Shown here: piece after piece, positions 1 through 6,313 of the stretch
Layout of the letters: each line of letters starts with the position of its first letter
Position numbering within the stretch: the first letter of the stretch is position 1
Source: Burkholderiales bacterium
GTDB lineage: Bacteria > Pseudomonadota > Gammaproteobacteria > Burkholderiales > CAIKXV01
Assembly: GCA_019751575.1 (NCBI GenBank)
Contig: JAIENF010000153.1
Location: 1-17,893 of the forward strand
Reading direction: 5' to 3'
Length of the DNA stretch: 17,893 bases
Notes under the pieces: model-generated
What the model saw: only the letters and a program-made list of their open reading frames with translations
Told to the model about the DNA's origin: nothing
The model's database searches: none
Translations under genes and position numbers: made by a program

Positions 1-820
1 CCATGAAACGCTCGCCCGACTTGTTCAGCAGGTAGCCGCCCTCGCCGCGCACGCCTTCGGTGATCAGCACGCCGGCACCGGCCACCCCGGTCGGGTGGAA
101 CTGCCAGAACTCCATGTCCTCGAGCGGGATGTTGGCGCGCGCCGCCATGCCGATGCCGTCGCCGGTGTTGATGAAGGCGTTGGTGCTCGCCTGGTAGACG
201 CGCCCCGCGCCGCCGGTGGCGAGCAGCGTGGTCTTCGCCTGCAGGATCATGACTTCGCCGGTTTCCATCTCGAGCGCGGTCACGCCGACGCACTCGCCCG
301 CTTCGTTCATGACCAGGTCGAGCGCCATCCACTCGACGAAGAAAAGCGTGTTGGCCCGCACGTTGCGCTGGTACAGCGTATGCAGCATCGAGTGCCCGGT
401 CCGGTCGGCCACGGCGCAGCTGCGCGCGGCCTGTTCCTTGCCGAAGTTGATCGACTGTCCGCCGAACGGGCGCTGGTAGATCTTTCCGTTGGGGAGCCGG
501 GAAAAGGGCATCCCGAAATGCTCGAGTTCGTACACGCATTCGTTCGCGGTGCGGCACATGAACTCGATCGCGTCCTGGTCGCCCAGGTAGTCGGCACCCT
601 TCACGGTGTCGTACATGTGGAAGATCCAGTGGTCTTCCATCGAGTTTCCGAGCGCGGCGGCGATTCCGCCCTGCGCCGCCACGGTATGCGAGCGGGTCGG
701 GAATACCTTGGTCAGCACCGCGGTCTTCAGGCCGGACTCGGAAAGTTGCAAGGCCGCGCGGAGCCCGGCTCCGCCAGCGCCCACCACCACCGCGTCGAAA
801 GTGCGTTTTGCGAGTGCCAT
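1..820 (-). CDS. sdhA: Succinate dehydrogenase flavoprotein subunit, N-terminal part (cut by window edge)
   Basis: This is the catalytic flavoprotein of complex II, which oxidises succinate to fumarate on the cytoplasmic face of the inner membrane and passes electrons to SdhB. The visible 273 residues begin [19 protein letters not shown], a Rossmann FAD-binding glycine motif at about residues 10-19. Residues 42-49 read TRSHTVAA; His45 matches the histidine that carries covalent FAD in the E. coli enzyme. [26 protein letters not shown] active-site surroundings and a later FHPTG motif are also present. The ATG at 820 lies 6 nt after the sdhD stop and has only a weak GGGG ribosome site, so translation is probably coupled. 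The rest of the gene, and presumably sdhB, lie left of base 1. Identification is secure. Confidence 0.97.
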   Translation of the reverse strand, partial: MALAKRTFDAVVVGAGGAGLRAALQLSESGLKTAVLTKVFPTRSHTVAAQGGIAAALGNSMEDHWIFHMYDTVKGADYLGDQDAIEFMCRTANECVYELEHFGMPFSRLPNGKIYQRPFGGQSINFGKEQAARSCAVADRTGHSMLHTLYQRNVRANTLFFVEWMALDLVMNEAGECVGVTALEMETGEVMILQAKTTLLATGGAGRVYQASTNAFINTGDGIGMAARANIPLEDMEFWQFHPTGVAGAGVLITEGVRGEGGYLLNKSGERFM

Positions 821-826
821 CAGTCT

Positions 827-1171
827 TTACCCCAGGAGGATCAGGATGGACCAACCCATGTAGACCACTAACGACAGGATCACGCCGATCTGAAGCGCCA
901 GCCTTACCGAAGCGGGTCCGATGTAGTCCATCAGAACGTCACGAATGCCGACCCAGGCGTGGTACAGCAGCGAGGCGATGAACAGCAAGGTCGCCAGCTG
1001 CATGATCCTGCCCGAGAACAGCGCTTTCCATTCACCGTATCCCTCAGGGGCGTTGAACAGCAGGATCGCTCCGACCACGACCGTGTACACGGCCATGATC
1101 ACTGCGGTTACCCGTTGCCCGAGCCAGTCCCTGAGCCCGTAGTGCGCGCCTGTCACGACCCTGCTCACCAT
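827..1171 (-). CDS. sdhD: Succinate dehydrogenase membrane anchor subunit SdhD
   Basis: This small hydrophobic subunit of complex II, with SdhC, anchors the enzyme and forms the haem b and ubiquinone sites. The 114 residues carry three membrane spans (about 20-39, 56-79 and 88-112). His71 in YHAWVGIRDVL sits at the position of the E. coli SdhD haem ligand, and Asp82-Tyr83 match the E. coli quinone-site Asp-Tyr pair. The length is normal for the family. The start codon overlaps the end of sdhC by 7 nt (ATGGTGA), indicating tight translational coupling within the sdhCDAB operon. Confidence 0.96.
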   Translation of the reverse strand: MVSRVVTGAHYGLRDWLGQRVTAVIMAVYTVVVGAILLFNAPEGYGEWKALFSGRIMQLATLLFIASLLYHAWVGIRDVLMDYIGPASVRLALQIGVILSLVVYMGWSILILLG

Positions 1172-1545
1172 AGCTGCACTCCCAGGACGAGGGTCAGCAC
1201 GAGGCTGACCGCAAGGACGGCATAGCTCGTGCTGCGCGCCTGCTGCAGTTCCTCACCCATGTGCATGTCGAGGGTGAGGTACCGGATGCCGGCGCAGAAA
1301 TGATGCAGGAATGCCCACAGCAGCCCAAGGAAGATCAGCTTGACGAACCAGTGATCGGCGATCTGCGCGAACTCGGCATAGCCCTGTTCCGAGGCGAGGC
1401 TCATCTGGAAGAGATAGAGCCCCAGCGGGATGCCGACGAGGTAGAGGCCGACACCGCTGGCACGATGGAGGATGGACACCAACGCGGCGGTCGGCATCTT
1501 TATCTCGGTAAGGTCGAGATACTTGGGACGACTTTTCTTGATCAA
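1165..1545 (-). CDS. sdhC: Succinate dehydrogenase cytochrome b556 subunit SdhC
   Basis: This is the cytochrome b subunit of complex II, the partner of SdhD in binding haem b and ubiquinone. The 126 residues include the family signatures RPKYLDL (6-12), SILHRASGVGL (24-34; Ser24 and Arg28 align with the quinone-site Ser27 and Arg31 of E. coli) and HHFCAGIRYLTLD (81-93; His82 aligns with haem ligand His84). Three membrane spans are visible. The start is a TTG at 1545, supported by an AGAGGAAG-type ribosome site about 10 nt upstream. The next in-frame ATG, codon 17, would delete the conserved RPKYLDL segment, so TTG is preferred. It is the first gene of the operon. Confidence 0.95.
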   Translation of the reverse strand: MIKKSRPKYLDLTEIKMPTAALVSILHRASGVGLYLVGIPLGLYLFQMSLASEQGYAEFAQIADHWFVKLIFLGLLWAFLHHFCAGIRYLTLDMHMGEELQQARSTSYAVLAVSLVLTLVLGVQLW

Positions 1546-1642
1546 CGGGCGATCTTCCTCTCTAGGAAAGTACGGCTTGGCGGAATCGCATGCCGGAATT
1601 GCTGCCCGGGGCAGTGGAACACCGGGGCGCTCCCTGCTCCAC

Positions 1643-1667
1643 GACGACGCTGCATGACGACGCTGCA
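1643..1667. repeat. Two adjacent copies of GACGACGCTGCA
   Basis: The 12-nt word GACGACGCTGCA occurs at 1643-1654 and again at 1656-1667, separated by one T. The repeat lies within the presumed leader of sdhC, downstream of the promoter at 1839-1868. A period of 13 nt is not a multiple of a helical turn or a codon, so no function is assigned. It may be a regulator site or a chance G+C-rich duplication. Confidence 0.5.
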
Positions 1668-1838
1668 GCCAGGCACCCGAAGACTGTGCCGGAACCCTGC
1701 CGAACGGCCGCCCGGATGGGGGCGCTGCACGGCGTGCGGTTCAGCCGCTGCCCCGCACATCGACGCGGGGCTGCTGCGATCCCGCGTTGTGCGAGCGGCC
1801 GGCGGAACATGCACGCGGGCTGGCTGCAAAGCCATCCG

Positions 1839-1868
1839 ATTATACGCAGCAGGCGGTCGGTTTCACAA
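1839..1868 (-). promoter_or_regulatory. Putative sigma70 promoter of the sdhCDAB operon
   Basis: On the minus strand the sequence reads TTGTGA (bases 1868-1863), an 18-nt spacer, then a perfect TATAAT (1844-1839). It points toward sdhC. If used, transcription would begin near 1832 and leave an untranslated leader of roughly 285 nt before the TTG start of sdhC. It lies in one of the few A+T-richer patches of the region. The motif match is read directly from sequence; its use as a promoter is inferred. Confidence 0.65.
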
Positions 1869-1932
1869 GGGAGCGAACCGCCATCGCAGGGCTACGGTAT
1901 CATCCGCGCTCCCGTGTATCGTCCCGCGTGCC

Positions 1933-1975
1933 GGCGCCCGTCAGGCGGTCCGCACCCTGCCGGTGCACGGGCGTC
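1933..1975 (+). other. Nested hairpin upstream of mdh
   Basis: GGCGCCCGT (1933-1941) pairs with ACGGGCGTC (1967-1975) with one G-T wobble. Inside it GCACC (1952-1956) pairs with GGTGC (1962-1966). The inner and outer right arms are contiguous and could stack coaxially. It lies about 150 nt before the mdh start and has no T-run after it, so it is not an intrinsic terminator. Whether it is transcribed depends on where the unlocated mdh promoter sits. Confidence 0.35.
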
Positions 1976-2125
1976 CTTCCGGCCTCAACCGCCTTTCCGG
2001 GTACGCGCGGGCAGCCGCCCGGCAGCGGGTCGGTCCTCCAGGGCCGATGTCCCGCATGTGCGCCGCGTACCCCCTGCCGTGCAACCCTGCATAACCGTGC
2101 ATTCCAAGTCCAAGGGAGCTTCACG

Positions 2126-3115
2126 ATGAAATCGCCCGTTCGCGTCGCCGTCACCGGCGCCGCCGGCCAGATCGGCTACAGCCTGCTGTTTCGCATCGCC
2201 AGCGGCGAGATGCTCGGCGCAGACCAGCCGGTGATCCTGCAACTGCTCGAGATTCCCGACGAGAAGGCCCAGAAGGCCCTGCGCGGCGTGATCATGGAAC
2301 TCGACGACTGCGCGTTCCCGCTGCTGCAGTCCGTGCTGCCCACCGACGACCCGAAGGTCGCCTTCCGCGACGTCAACGTCGCCCTGCTGGTCGGCGCCAG
2401 GCCGCGGGGTCCCGGCATGGAGCGCAAGGACCTGCTCGAGGCCAACGGCAAGATCTTCGGGCCGCAGGGGCGTGCGCTCGACGAGTTCGCCAGCCGTGAC
2501 GTGAAGGTGCTGGTGGTCGGCAACCCGGCCAACACCAACGCGCTGATCGCGATGAAGAACGCCCCCAGCCTGAAGCCGACCCAGTTCACCGCGATGATGC
2601 GCCTGGACCACAACCGCGCCCTGACCCAGATCGCGCAGAAGGTCGGCCGCCCGGTCAGCAGCGTGAAGAAGATGACCATCTGGGGCAACCACTCCGCGAC
2701 GCAGTACCCCGACGTGTTCCGCACCGAGGTCGACGGCAAGGCCGCATGGCCGATGATCAACGACCAGCAGTGGCTCGAGTCGAACTTCATCCCGACCATC
2801 CAGAAGCGCGGCGCGGCGATCATCGATGCGCGCGGCCTGTCCTCGGCAGCCAGTGCCGCCAACGCGGCAATGGACCATGTCCGCAACTGGGTGAACGGCA
2901 CGCCCGACGGCGACTGGGTGTCGATGGGCATCCCGTCCGACGGCAGCTACGGCATCCCCGAAGGCCTGATGTACGGCTTCCCCGTCACCTGCAAGGGCGG
3001 CCAGTACTCGATCGTCAAGGGCATCGACGTGTCCGACTTCAGCCGATCGAAGATGCAGGCGACGCAGAAGGAACTCGAGGAAGAGCGCGACGGCGTCAAG
3101 CACCTGCTCGGCTGA
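2126..3115 (+). CDS. mdh: Malate dehydrogenase (NAD-dependent)
   Basis: The enzyme interconverts malate and oxaloacetate with NAD in the cytoplasm and completes the TCA cycle downstream of the sdh products. The 329 residues have a dinucleotide-binding TGAAGQIG at 10-17 and the mobile active-site loop [14 protein letters not shown] (91-104), with substrate-binding Arg94 and Arg100. Asp161 and Arg164 lie in LDHNR, and the catalytic His189 in WGNHS. Length and motifs fit the betaproteobacterial group of about 327-329 residues. The ATG is preceded by AAGGGAG (2112-2118) at 7-nt spacing, which fixes the start; the longer open frame upstream is non-coding. It diverges from sdhC and is followed by an intrinsic terminator, so it is probably monocistronic. 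Confidence 0.97.
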   Translation: MKSPVRVAVTGAAGQIGYSLLFRIASGEMLGADQPVILQLLEIPDEKAQKALRGVIMELDDCAFPLLQSVLPTDDPKVAFRDVNVALLVGARPRGPGMERKDLLEANGKIFGPQGRALDEFASRDVKVLVVGNPANTNALIAMKNAPSLKPTQFTAMMRLDHNRALTQIAQKVGRPVSSVKKMTIWGNHSATQYPDVFRTEVDGKAAWPMINDQQWLESNFIPTIQKRGAAIIDARGLSSAASAANAAMDHVRNWVNGTPDGDWVSMGIPSDGSYGIPEGLMYGFPVTCKGGQYSIVKGIDVSDFSRSKMQATQKELEEERDGVKHLLG

Positions 3116-3152
3116 CCCGGGCAGCCTCGACCACCCGGTCAACGACGAAGGG

Positions 3153-3180
3153 ACGGCCGCCAGCGCAGCGGCCGTTTTTT
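3153..3180 (+). terminator. Rho-independent terminator after mdh
   Basis: ACGGCCGC (3153-3160) pairs perfectly with GCGGCCGT (3168-3175) around a 7-nt loop CAGCGCA, and the hairpin runs directly into TTTTTT (3175-3180). It begins 37 nt after the mdh stop codon and ends 26 nt before the prpC start, so it should separate mdh transcription from the prp genes. Confidence 0.92.
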
Positions 3181-3206
3181 CGCCTGCATGCCAAGGAGGA
3201 AACACG

Positions 3207-4370
3207 ATGAGCGACACCCCCGGGACGTCCGCACCCGCGGCGTTCAAGCCGAAGAAATCGGTCGCGTTGTCCGGCGTCACGGCCGGCAACACCGCGCTGT
3301 GCACCGTCGGCCGCTCCGGCAACGACCTGCATTACCGCGGCTACGACATCATGGAATTCGCCGACGGCGCGCAGTTCGAGGAGATCGCGCACCTGCTGGT
3401 CCATGAACGGCTGCCCTCGCGCGCCGAACTGGAGCGCTACAAGGGCCGGCTGCGTGCGATGCGCGGGCTGCCGGCGCCGCTGAAGGCATTGCTGGAACGC
3501 CTGCCCCCGTCGGCGCATCCGATGGACGTGATGCGCACCGGCGCCTCCGCCCTGGGCACGCTGCTGCCCGAGAAGGACGACCACAACACGGCCGGCGCGC
3601 GCGAGATCGCCGACCGCTTCATGGCCAGCTTCGGCTCGATGCTGCTCTACTGGTATCACTGGTCGCACAACGGCCGGCGCATCGAGGTCGAGACCGACGA
3701 CGATTCGATCGGCGGCCACTTCCTGCACCTGCTGCACGGCGAGGCACCGCCCGAGGAATGGGTGCGCGCGATGCATACCTCGCTGATCCTCTATGCCGAG
3801 CATGAGTTCAATGCCTCGACCTTCGCCTGCCGGGTCGTCGCCGGCACCGGCGCCGACATGCACGGCGCCATCTGCGGCGGCATCGCCGCGCTGCGCGGGC
3901 CCAAGCACGGCGGCGCGAACGAGGTGGCGTTCGAGATCCAGTCGCGCTACGCGACGCCGGACGAGGCGGAGGCGGACATCGTGCGCCGCGTGCAGGCGAA
4001 GGAGGTCGTGATCGGCTTCGGCCACCCGGTGTACACCACCGGCGACCCGCGCAACGTGGTGATCAAGGAGGTGGCGCGCCGGTTGTCCCGGCAGGCCGGC
4101 TCGATGAAGCTGTTCGACATCGCCGAGCGCCTGGAAACGGTGATGTGGCGCGAGAAGAAGATGTTCCCCAACCTGGACTGGTTCAGCGCCGTCTCGTACC
4201 ACATGATGGGCGTGCCCACCGCGATGTTCACCCCGCTGTTCGTGATCTCGCGCACCTCCGGCTGGTCGGCCCACGTGGTCGAGCAGCGCATCGACGGCAA
4301 GATCATCCGCCCGACCGCGAACTACACCGGGCCCGAGGGCGTGCGCTGGGTGCCGATCGACGAACGCTGA
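3207..4370 (+). CDS. prpC: 2-methylcitrate synthase
   Basis: The enzyme condenses propionyl-CoA with oxaloacetate to 2-methylcitrate, the first step of the methylcitrate cycle, and members of the family often retain some citrate synthase activity. The 387 residues begin with the PrpC-typical [19 protein letters not shown] (14-32) and lack the N-terminal extension of GltA-type citrate synthases. The citrate synthase triad is visible as His234 (GPKHGG), His273 (GFGHPVY) and Asp324 (NLDWF). Arginines of the CoA and oxaloacetate sites occur in ISRTSGW and [11 protein letters not shown]. The start has a strong AAGGAGG ribosome site at 3193-3199. prpD follows after 62 nt on the same strand. PrpC rather than GltA is favoured by length and the N-terminal signature; substrate preference is not proven. 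Confidence 0.93.
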   Translation: MSDTPGTSAPAAFKPKKSVALSGVTAGNTALCTVGRSGNDLHYRGYDIMEFADGAQFEEIAHLLVHERLPSRAELERYKGRLRAMRGLPAPLKALLERLPPSAHPMDVMRTGASALGTLLPEKDDHNTAGAREIADRFMASFGSMLLYWYHWSHNGRRIEVETDDDSIGGHFLHLLHGEAPPEEWVRAMHTSLILYAEHEFNASTFACRVVAGTGADMHGAICGGIAALRGPKHGGANEVAFEIQSRYATPDEAEADIVRRVQAKEVVIGFGHPVYTTGDPRNVVIKEVARRLSRQAGSMKLFDIAERLETVMWREKKMFPNLDWFSAVSYHMMGVPTAMFTPLFVISRTSGWSAHVVEQRIDGKIIRPTANYTGPEGVRWVPIDER

Positions 4371-4432
4371 CGCGCCTCGCCCCGCCGCCCCACCTTCCCC
4401 GCAGCCCCGTACAACCCACTGGCACCGCCCAC

Positions 4433-5875
4433 ATGTCCGCTCCGATATCCAACATCCGCCCCGAACCCGACCCGTTGCTGGTCGACATCGCCGACTACGT
4501 GCTGTCGACGCCGGTCGACAGTGCCGAGGCCTACGACACGGCCCGCTACTGCCTGCTCGATACCCTGGGCTGCGGCCTCGAGGCGCTCGAGTACCCGGCA
4601 TGCACCAAGCTGCTCGGCCCGATCGTCCCCGGCACCATCGTCCCGCACGGGGCGAAGGTACCCGGCACGCCCTACCAGCTCGATCCGGTGCAGGCCGCGT
4701 TCAACATCGGCACCATGATCCGCTGGCTCGACTTCAACGACACCTGGCTGGCCGCCGAATGGGGCCATCCGTCCGACAACCTCGGCGGCATCCTGGCCAC
4801 TGCCGACTGGCTGTCGCGCACCCGGGTCGCGCGCGGCGAGGCGCCGCTGACCGTGCGCGACGTGCTCACCGCGATGATCAAGGCGCACGAGATCCAGGGC
4901 GTGCTGGCGCTCGAGAACAGCTTCAACAGGGTCGGACTCGACCATGTCGTGCTGGTGAAGGTCGCCTCGACCGCGGTGGTCACCGCGATGATGGGCGGCA
5001 CGCGCGACGAGGTGATCGACGCCGTCTCCAATGCCTGGATCGACGGCCAGTCGCTGCGCACCTACCGGCACGCGCCCAACGCCGGCTCGCGCAAGTCGTG
5101 GGCCGCCGGCGACGCGACCTCGCGCGCGGTGCGCATCGCCTGGATGACCCTGCGCGGCGAGATGGGCTATCCGTCGGCACTGAGCGCGAAGACCTGGGGC
5201 TTCCAGGACGTGCTGTTCAAGGGCCGGGCGCTGACGCTCGGCCGCCCGCTGGGCTCGTACGTGATGGAGAACGTGCTGTTCAAGATCTCGTTCCCGGCCG
5301 AGTTCCATGCGCAGACCGCGGTCGAATGCGCGCTGGCGCTGCATCCGCTGGTGAAGGATCGCCTCGACCAGGTCGAAAAGGTCACCATCACCACCCATGA
5401 ATCCGCGATCCGCATCATCGACAAGCGCGGCCCCCTGCACAATCCGGCCGACCGCGACCACTGCATCCAGTACATGGCCGCGGTCGGGTTGATCAAGGGC
5501 AACCTCACCGCGGCCGACTACGAGGACGGCGTCGCGGCCGACCCGCGCATCGACGCCCTGCGCGACCGGATGGAGATCGTCGAGGAACCGCGCTACACGC
5601 GCGACTACCTCGATCCGGAGAAGCGCTCGATCAGCAACGCGCTGCAGGTGACGTTCAAGGACGGGACATCCACGCCGGTGGTCGAGGTCGAGTATCCGGT
5701 CGGGCACCGCCGCCGCCGCAAGGAAGGCTATCCGCTGATGGACGCGAAGTTCGCGGTCAACCTGGCTCGTCGGTTCGCGCCGAAGCAGCAGGCGACGATC
5801 CAGCGCGCGTGCGCCGATGCCGGCAAGCTCCAGGCGATGGCCGTGGATCGATTCGTGGACCTGTTCACCGCCTGA
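4433..5875 (+). CDS. prpD: 2-methylcitrate dehydratase (MmgE/PrpD family)
   Basis: PrpD dehydrates 2-methylcitrate to 2-methyl-cis-aconitate, the second step of propionyl-CoA disposal; an aconitase must then add water back. The 480 residues match the length of E. coli PrpD (483). They carry the family segment around 97-118 ([20 protein letters not shown]) and C-terminal motifs including [16 protein letters not shown] and [17 protein letters not shown]. The ATG at 4433 begins [14 protein letters not shown], matching the start of the conserved region. There is no recognisable Shine-Dalgarno sequence before it, and the 62-nt gap after prpC is C-rich, so initiation may be weak or depend on prpC translation. 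No terminator T-run follows; the structured repeats at 5923-6239 lie just downstream. Confidence 0.94.
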   Translation: MSAPISNIRPEPDPLLVDIADYVLSTPVDSAEAYDTARYCLLDTLGCGLEALEYPACTKLLGPIVPGTIVPHGAKVPGTPYQLDPVQAAFNIGTMIRWLDFNDTWLAAEWGHPSDNLGGILATADWLSRTRVARGEAPLTVRDVLTAMIKAHEIQGVLALENSFNRVGLDHVVLVKVASTAVVTAMMGGTRDEVIDAVSNAWIDGQSLRTYRHAPNAGSRKSWAAGDATSRAVRIAWMTLRGEMGYPSALSAKTWGFQDVLFKGRALTLGRPLGSYVMENVLFKISFPAEFHAQTAVECALALHPLVKDRLDQVEKVTITTHESAIRIIDKRGPLHNPADRDHCIQYMAAVGLIKGNLTAADYEDGVAADPRIDALRDRMEIVEEPRYTRDYLDPEKRSISNALQVTFKDGTSTPVVEVEYPVGHRRRRKEGYPLMDAKFAVNLARRFAPKQQATIQRACADAGKLQAMAVDRFVDLFTA

Positions 5876-5922
5876 GGAATCCGCGGCGTACGGCCCGGTT
5901 CGTTACCCGGGGCGCCTTGCCG

Positions 5923-6035
5923 GGTCGAGGAGACGGGGTGCCCTGCTCCGCTCATGTCCCCCGGCCCGGACCCGCTCGCGCGGCTCCGGGCCTCCTCCTT
6001 TACTTCGCTCCGCAGGGCACCCCGCCTCCTCGATC
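5923..6035 (-). repeat. Structured double-stem element, copy 1
   Basis: The outer arms 5923-5946 and 6012-6035 pair over 24 positions; the inner 13 pairs (CGGGGTGCCCTGC with GCAGGGCACCCCG) are perfect, and beyond them 5933/6025 is A-C and 5924/6034 is G-T. Next come the conserved strands TCCGCTCATGTCCCCC (5947-5962) and TCCTCCTTTACTTCGCTCC (5993-6011). Inside them an inner hairpin pairs 5963-5975 with 5980-5992 (12 of 13 pairs; C-C at 5971/5984) around TCGC (5976-5979), which is GCGA on the minus strand. The minus orientation is assigned so that the loop and conserved strands match copy 2 on the plus strand. I do not recognise the family. Confidence 0.88.
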
Positions 6036-6130
6036 AGCACCGGGCCGTCGCGAGAGGAGCAGTGGGCTGGTCGCACAACGCACCACGGACGCCCGGGCCC
6101 CCGGCCTCGATACGGCACGCGGACGGAACC

Positions 6131-6239
6131 GACGCGGGTATCGGGTAGCCCCTGGAGCGAAGTAAAGGAGGAGGCTCCAGTCGGGCGACCGACTGGAGCC
6201 GGGGGACATGAGCGGAAGGGGCTGCCCGGTGCCCGCGTC
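6131..6239 (+). repeat. Structured double-stem element, copy 2 (inverted relative to copy 1)
   Basis: The outer arms 6131-6153 and 6217-6239 pair over 23 positions with no mismatch if T-G wobbles are allowed (6139/6231, 6141/6229, 6146/6224). The conserved strands are GGAGCGAAGTAAAGGAGGA (6154-6172) and GGGGGACATGAGCGGA (6201-6216), exact complements of the blocks in copy 1. The inner hairpin is a perfect 12-bp stem, GGCTCCAGTCGG (6173-6184) with CCGACTGGAGCC (6189-6200), closed by GCGA, a GNRA-type loop. Both stems differ in sequence from copy 1 but keep their pairing. Confidence 0.88.
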
Positions 6240-6313
6240 CAGGCGCCGCGACGATACCGCGCCGGTAAAGCGCAGGTACCGCACCCACAGCCCGCAGGAA
6301 TCAGCGCATCGGA

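Larger units (their letters stand above)
1546..2125. other. Divergent control region between sdhC and mdh (580 nt, no gene seen)
   Basis: I see no convincing gene here. Open frames in this G+C-rich stretch lack ribosome sites and recognisable protein features. It holds a strong sigma70-like promoter pointing toward sdhC (1839-1868), a 12-nt direct repeat in the sdh leader (1643-1667), a GCCCCGC/GCGGGGC hairpin (1750-1771) and a nested hairpin on the mdh side (1933-1975). In several Burkholderiales a gntR-type regulator lies near this junction; none is present here. I found no convincing mdh promoter; TATCAT at 1898-1903 is a possible -10 box but has no credible -35 box. Confidence 0.7.
5876..6313. 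other. Gene-free junction between convergent prpD and aconitase genes (438 nt)
   Basis: No gene is credible here: the open frames are short, lack ribosome sites and run through palindromic DNA. The region is dominated by two inverted copies of one structured element (5923-6035 and 6131-6239), separated by 95 nt of unremarkable G+C-rich sequence. Neither gene has a standard intrinsic terminator here, so the elements may serve as the 3' boundary for both operons. That role is inferred from position only. Confidence 0.75.

Noticed and set aside
1898..1903. TATCAT as the mdh -10 box
   Set aside because: No acceptable -35 box at 16-18 nt spacing.
3207..4370. Calling this gene gltA (citrate synthase)
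   Set aside because: It is 387 aa, lacks the GltA N-terminal domain, carries the PrpC-type N-terminus and is followed by prpD.
4145..4432. Upstream extension of the prpD frame into prpC
   Set aside because: The extension overlaps prpC out of frame; homology begins at the ATG at 4433.
1985..4601. Long antisense frames opposite mdh and prpC
   Set aside because: Low-complexity composition and full overlap with well-identified enzymes; they are shadows.
5923..6239. CRISPR-like or insertion-sequence interpretation of the repeat pair
   Set aside because: There are only two copies, inverted, each internally palindromic, with no regular spacers, no transposase and no evident target-site duplication.
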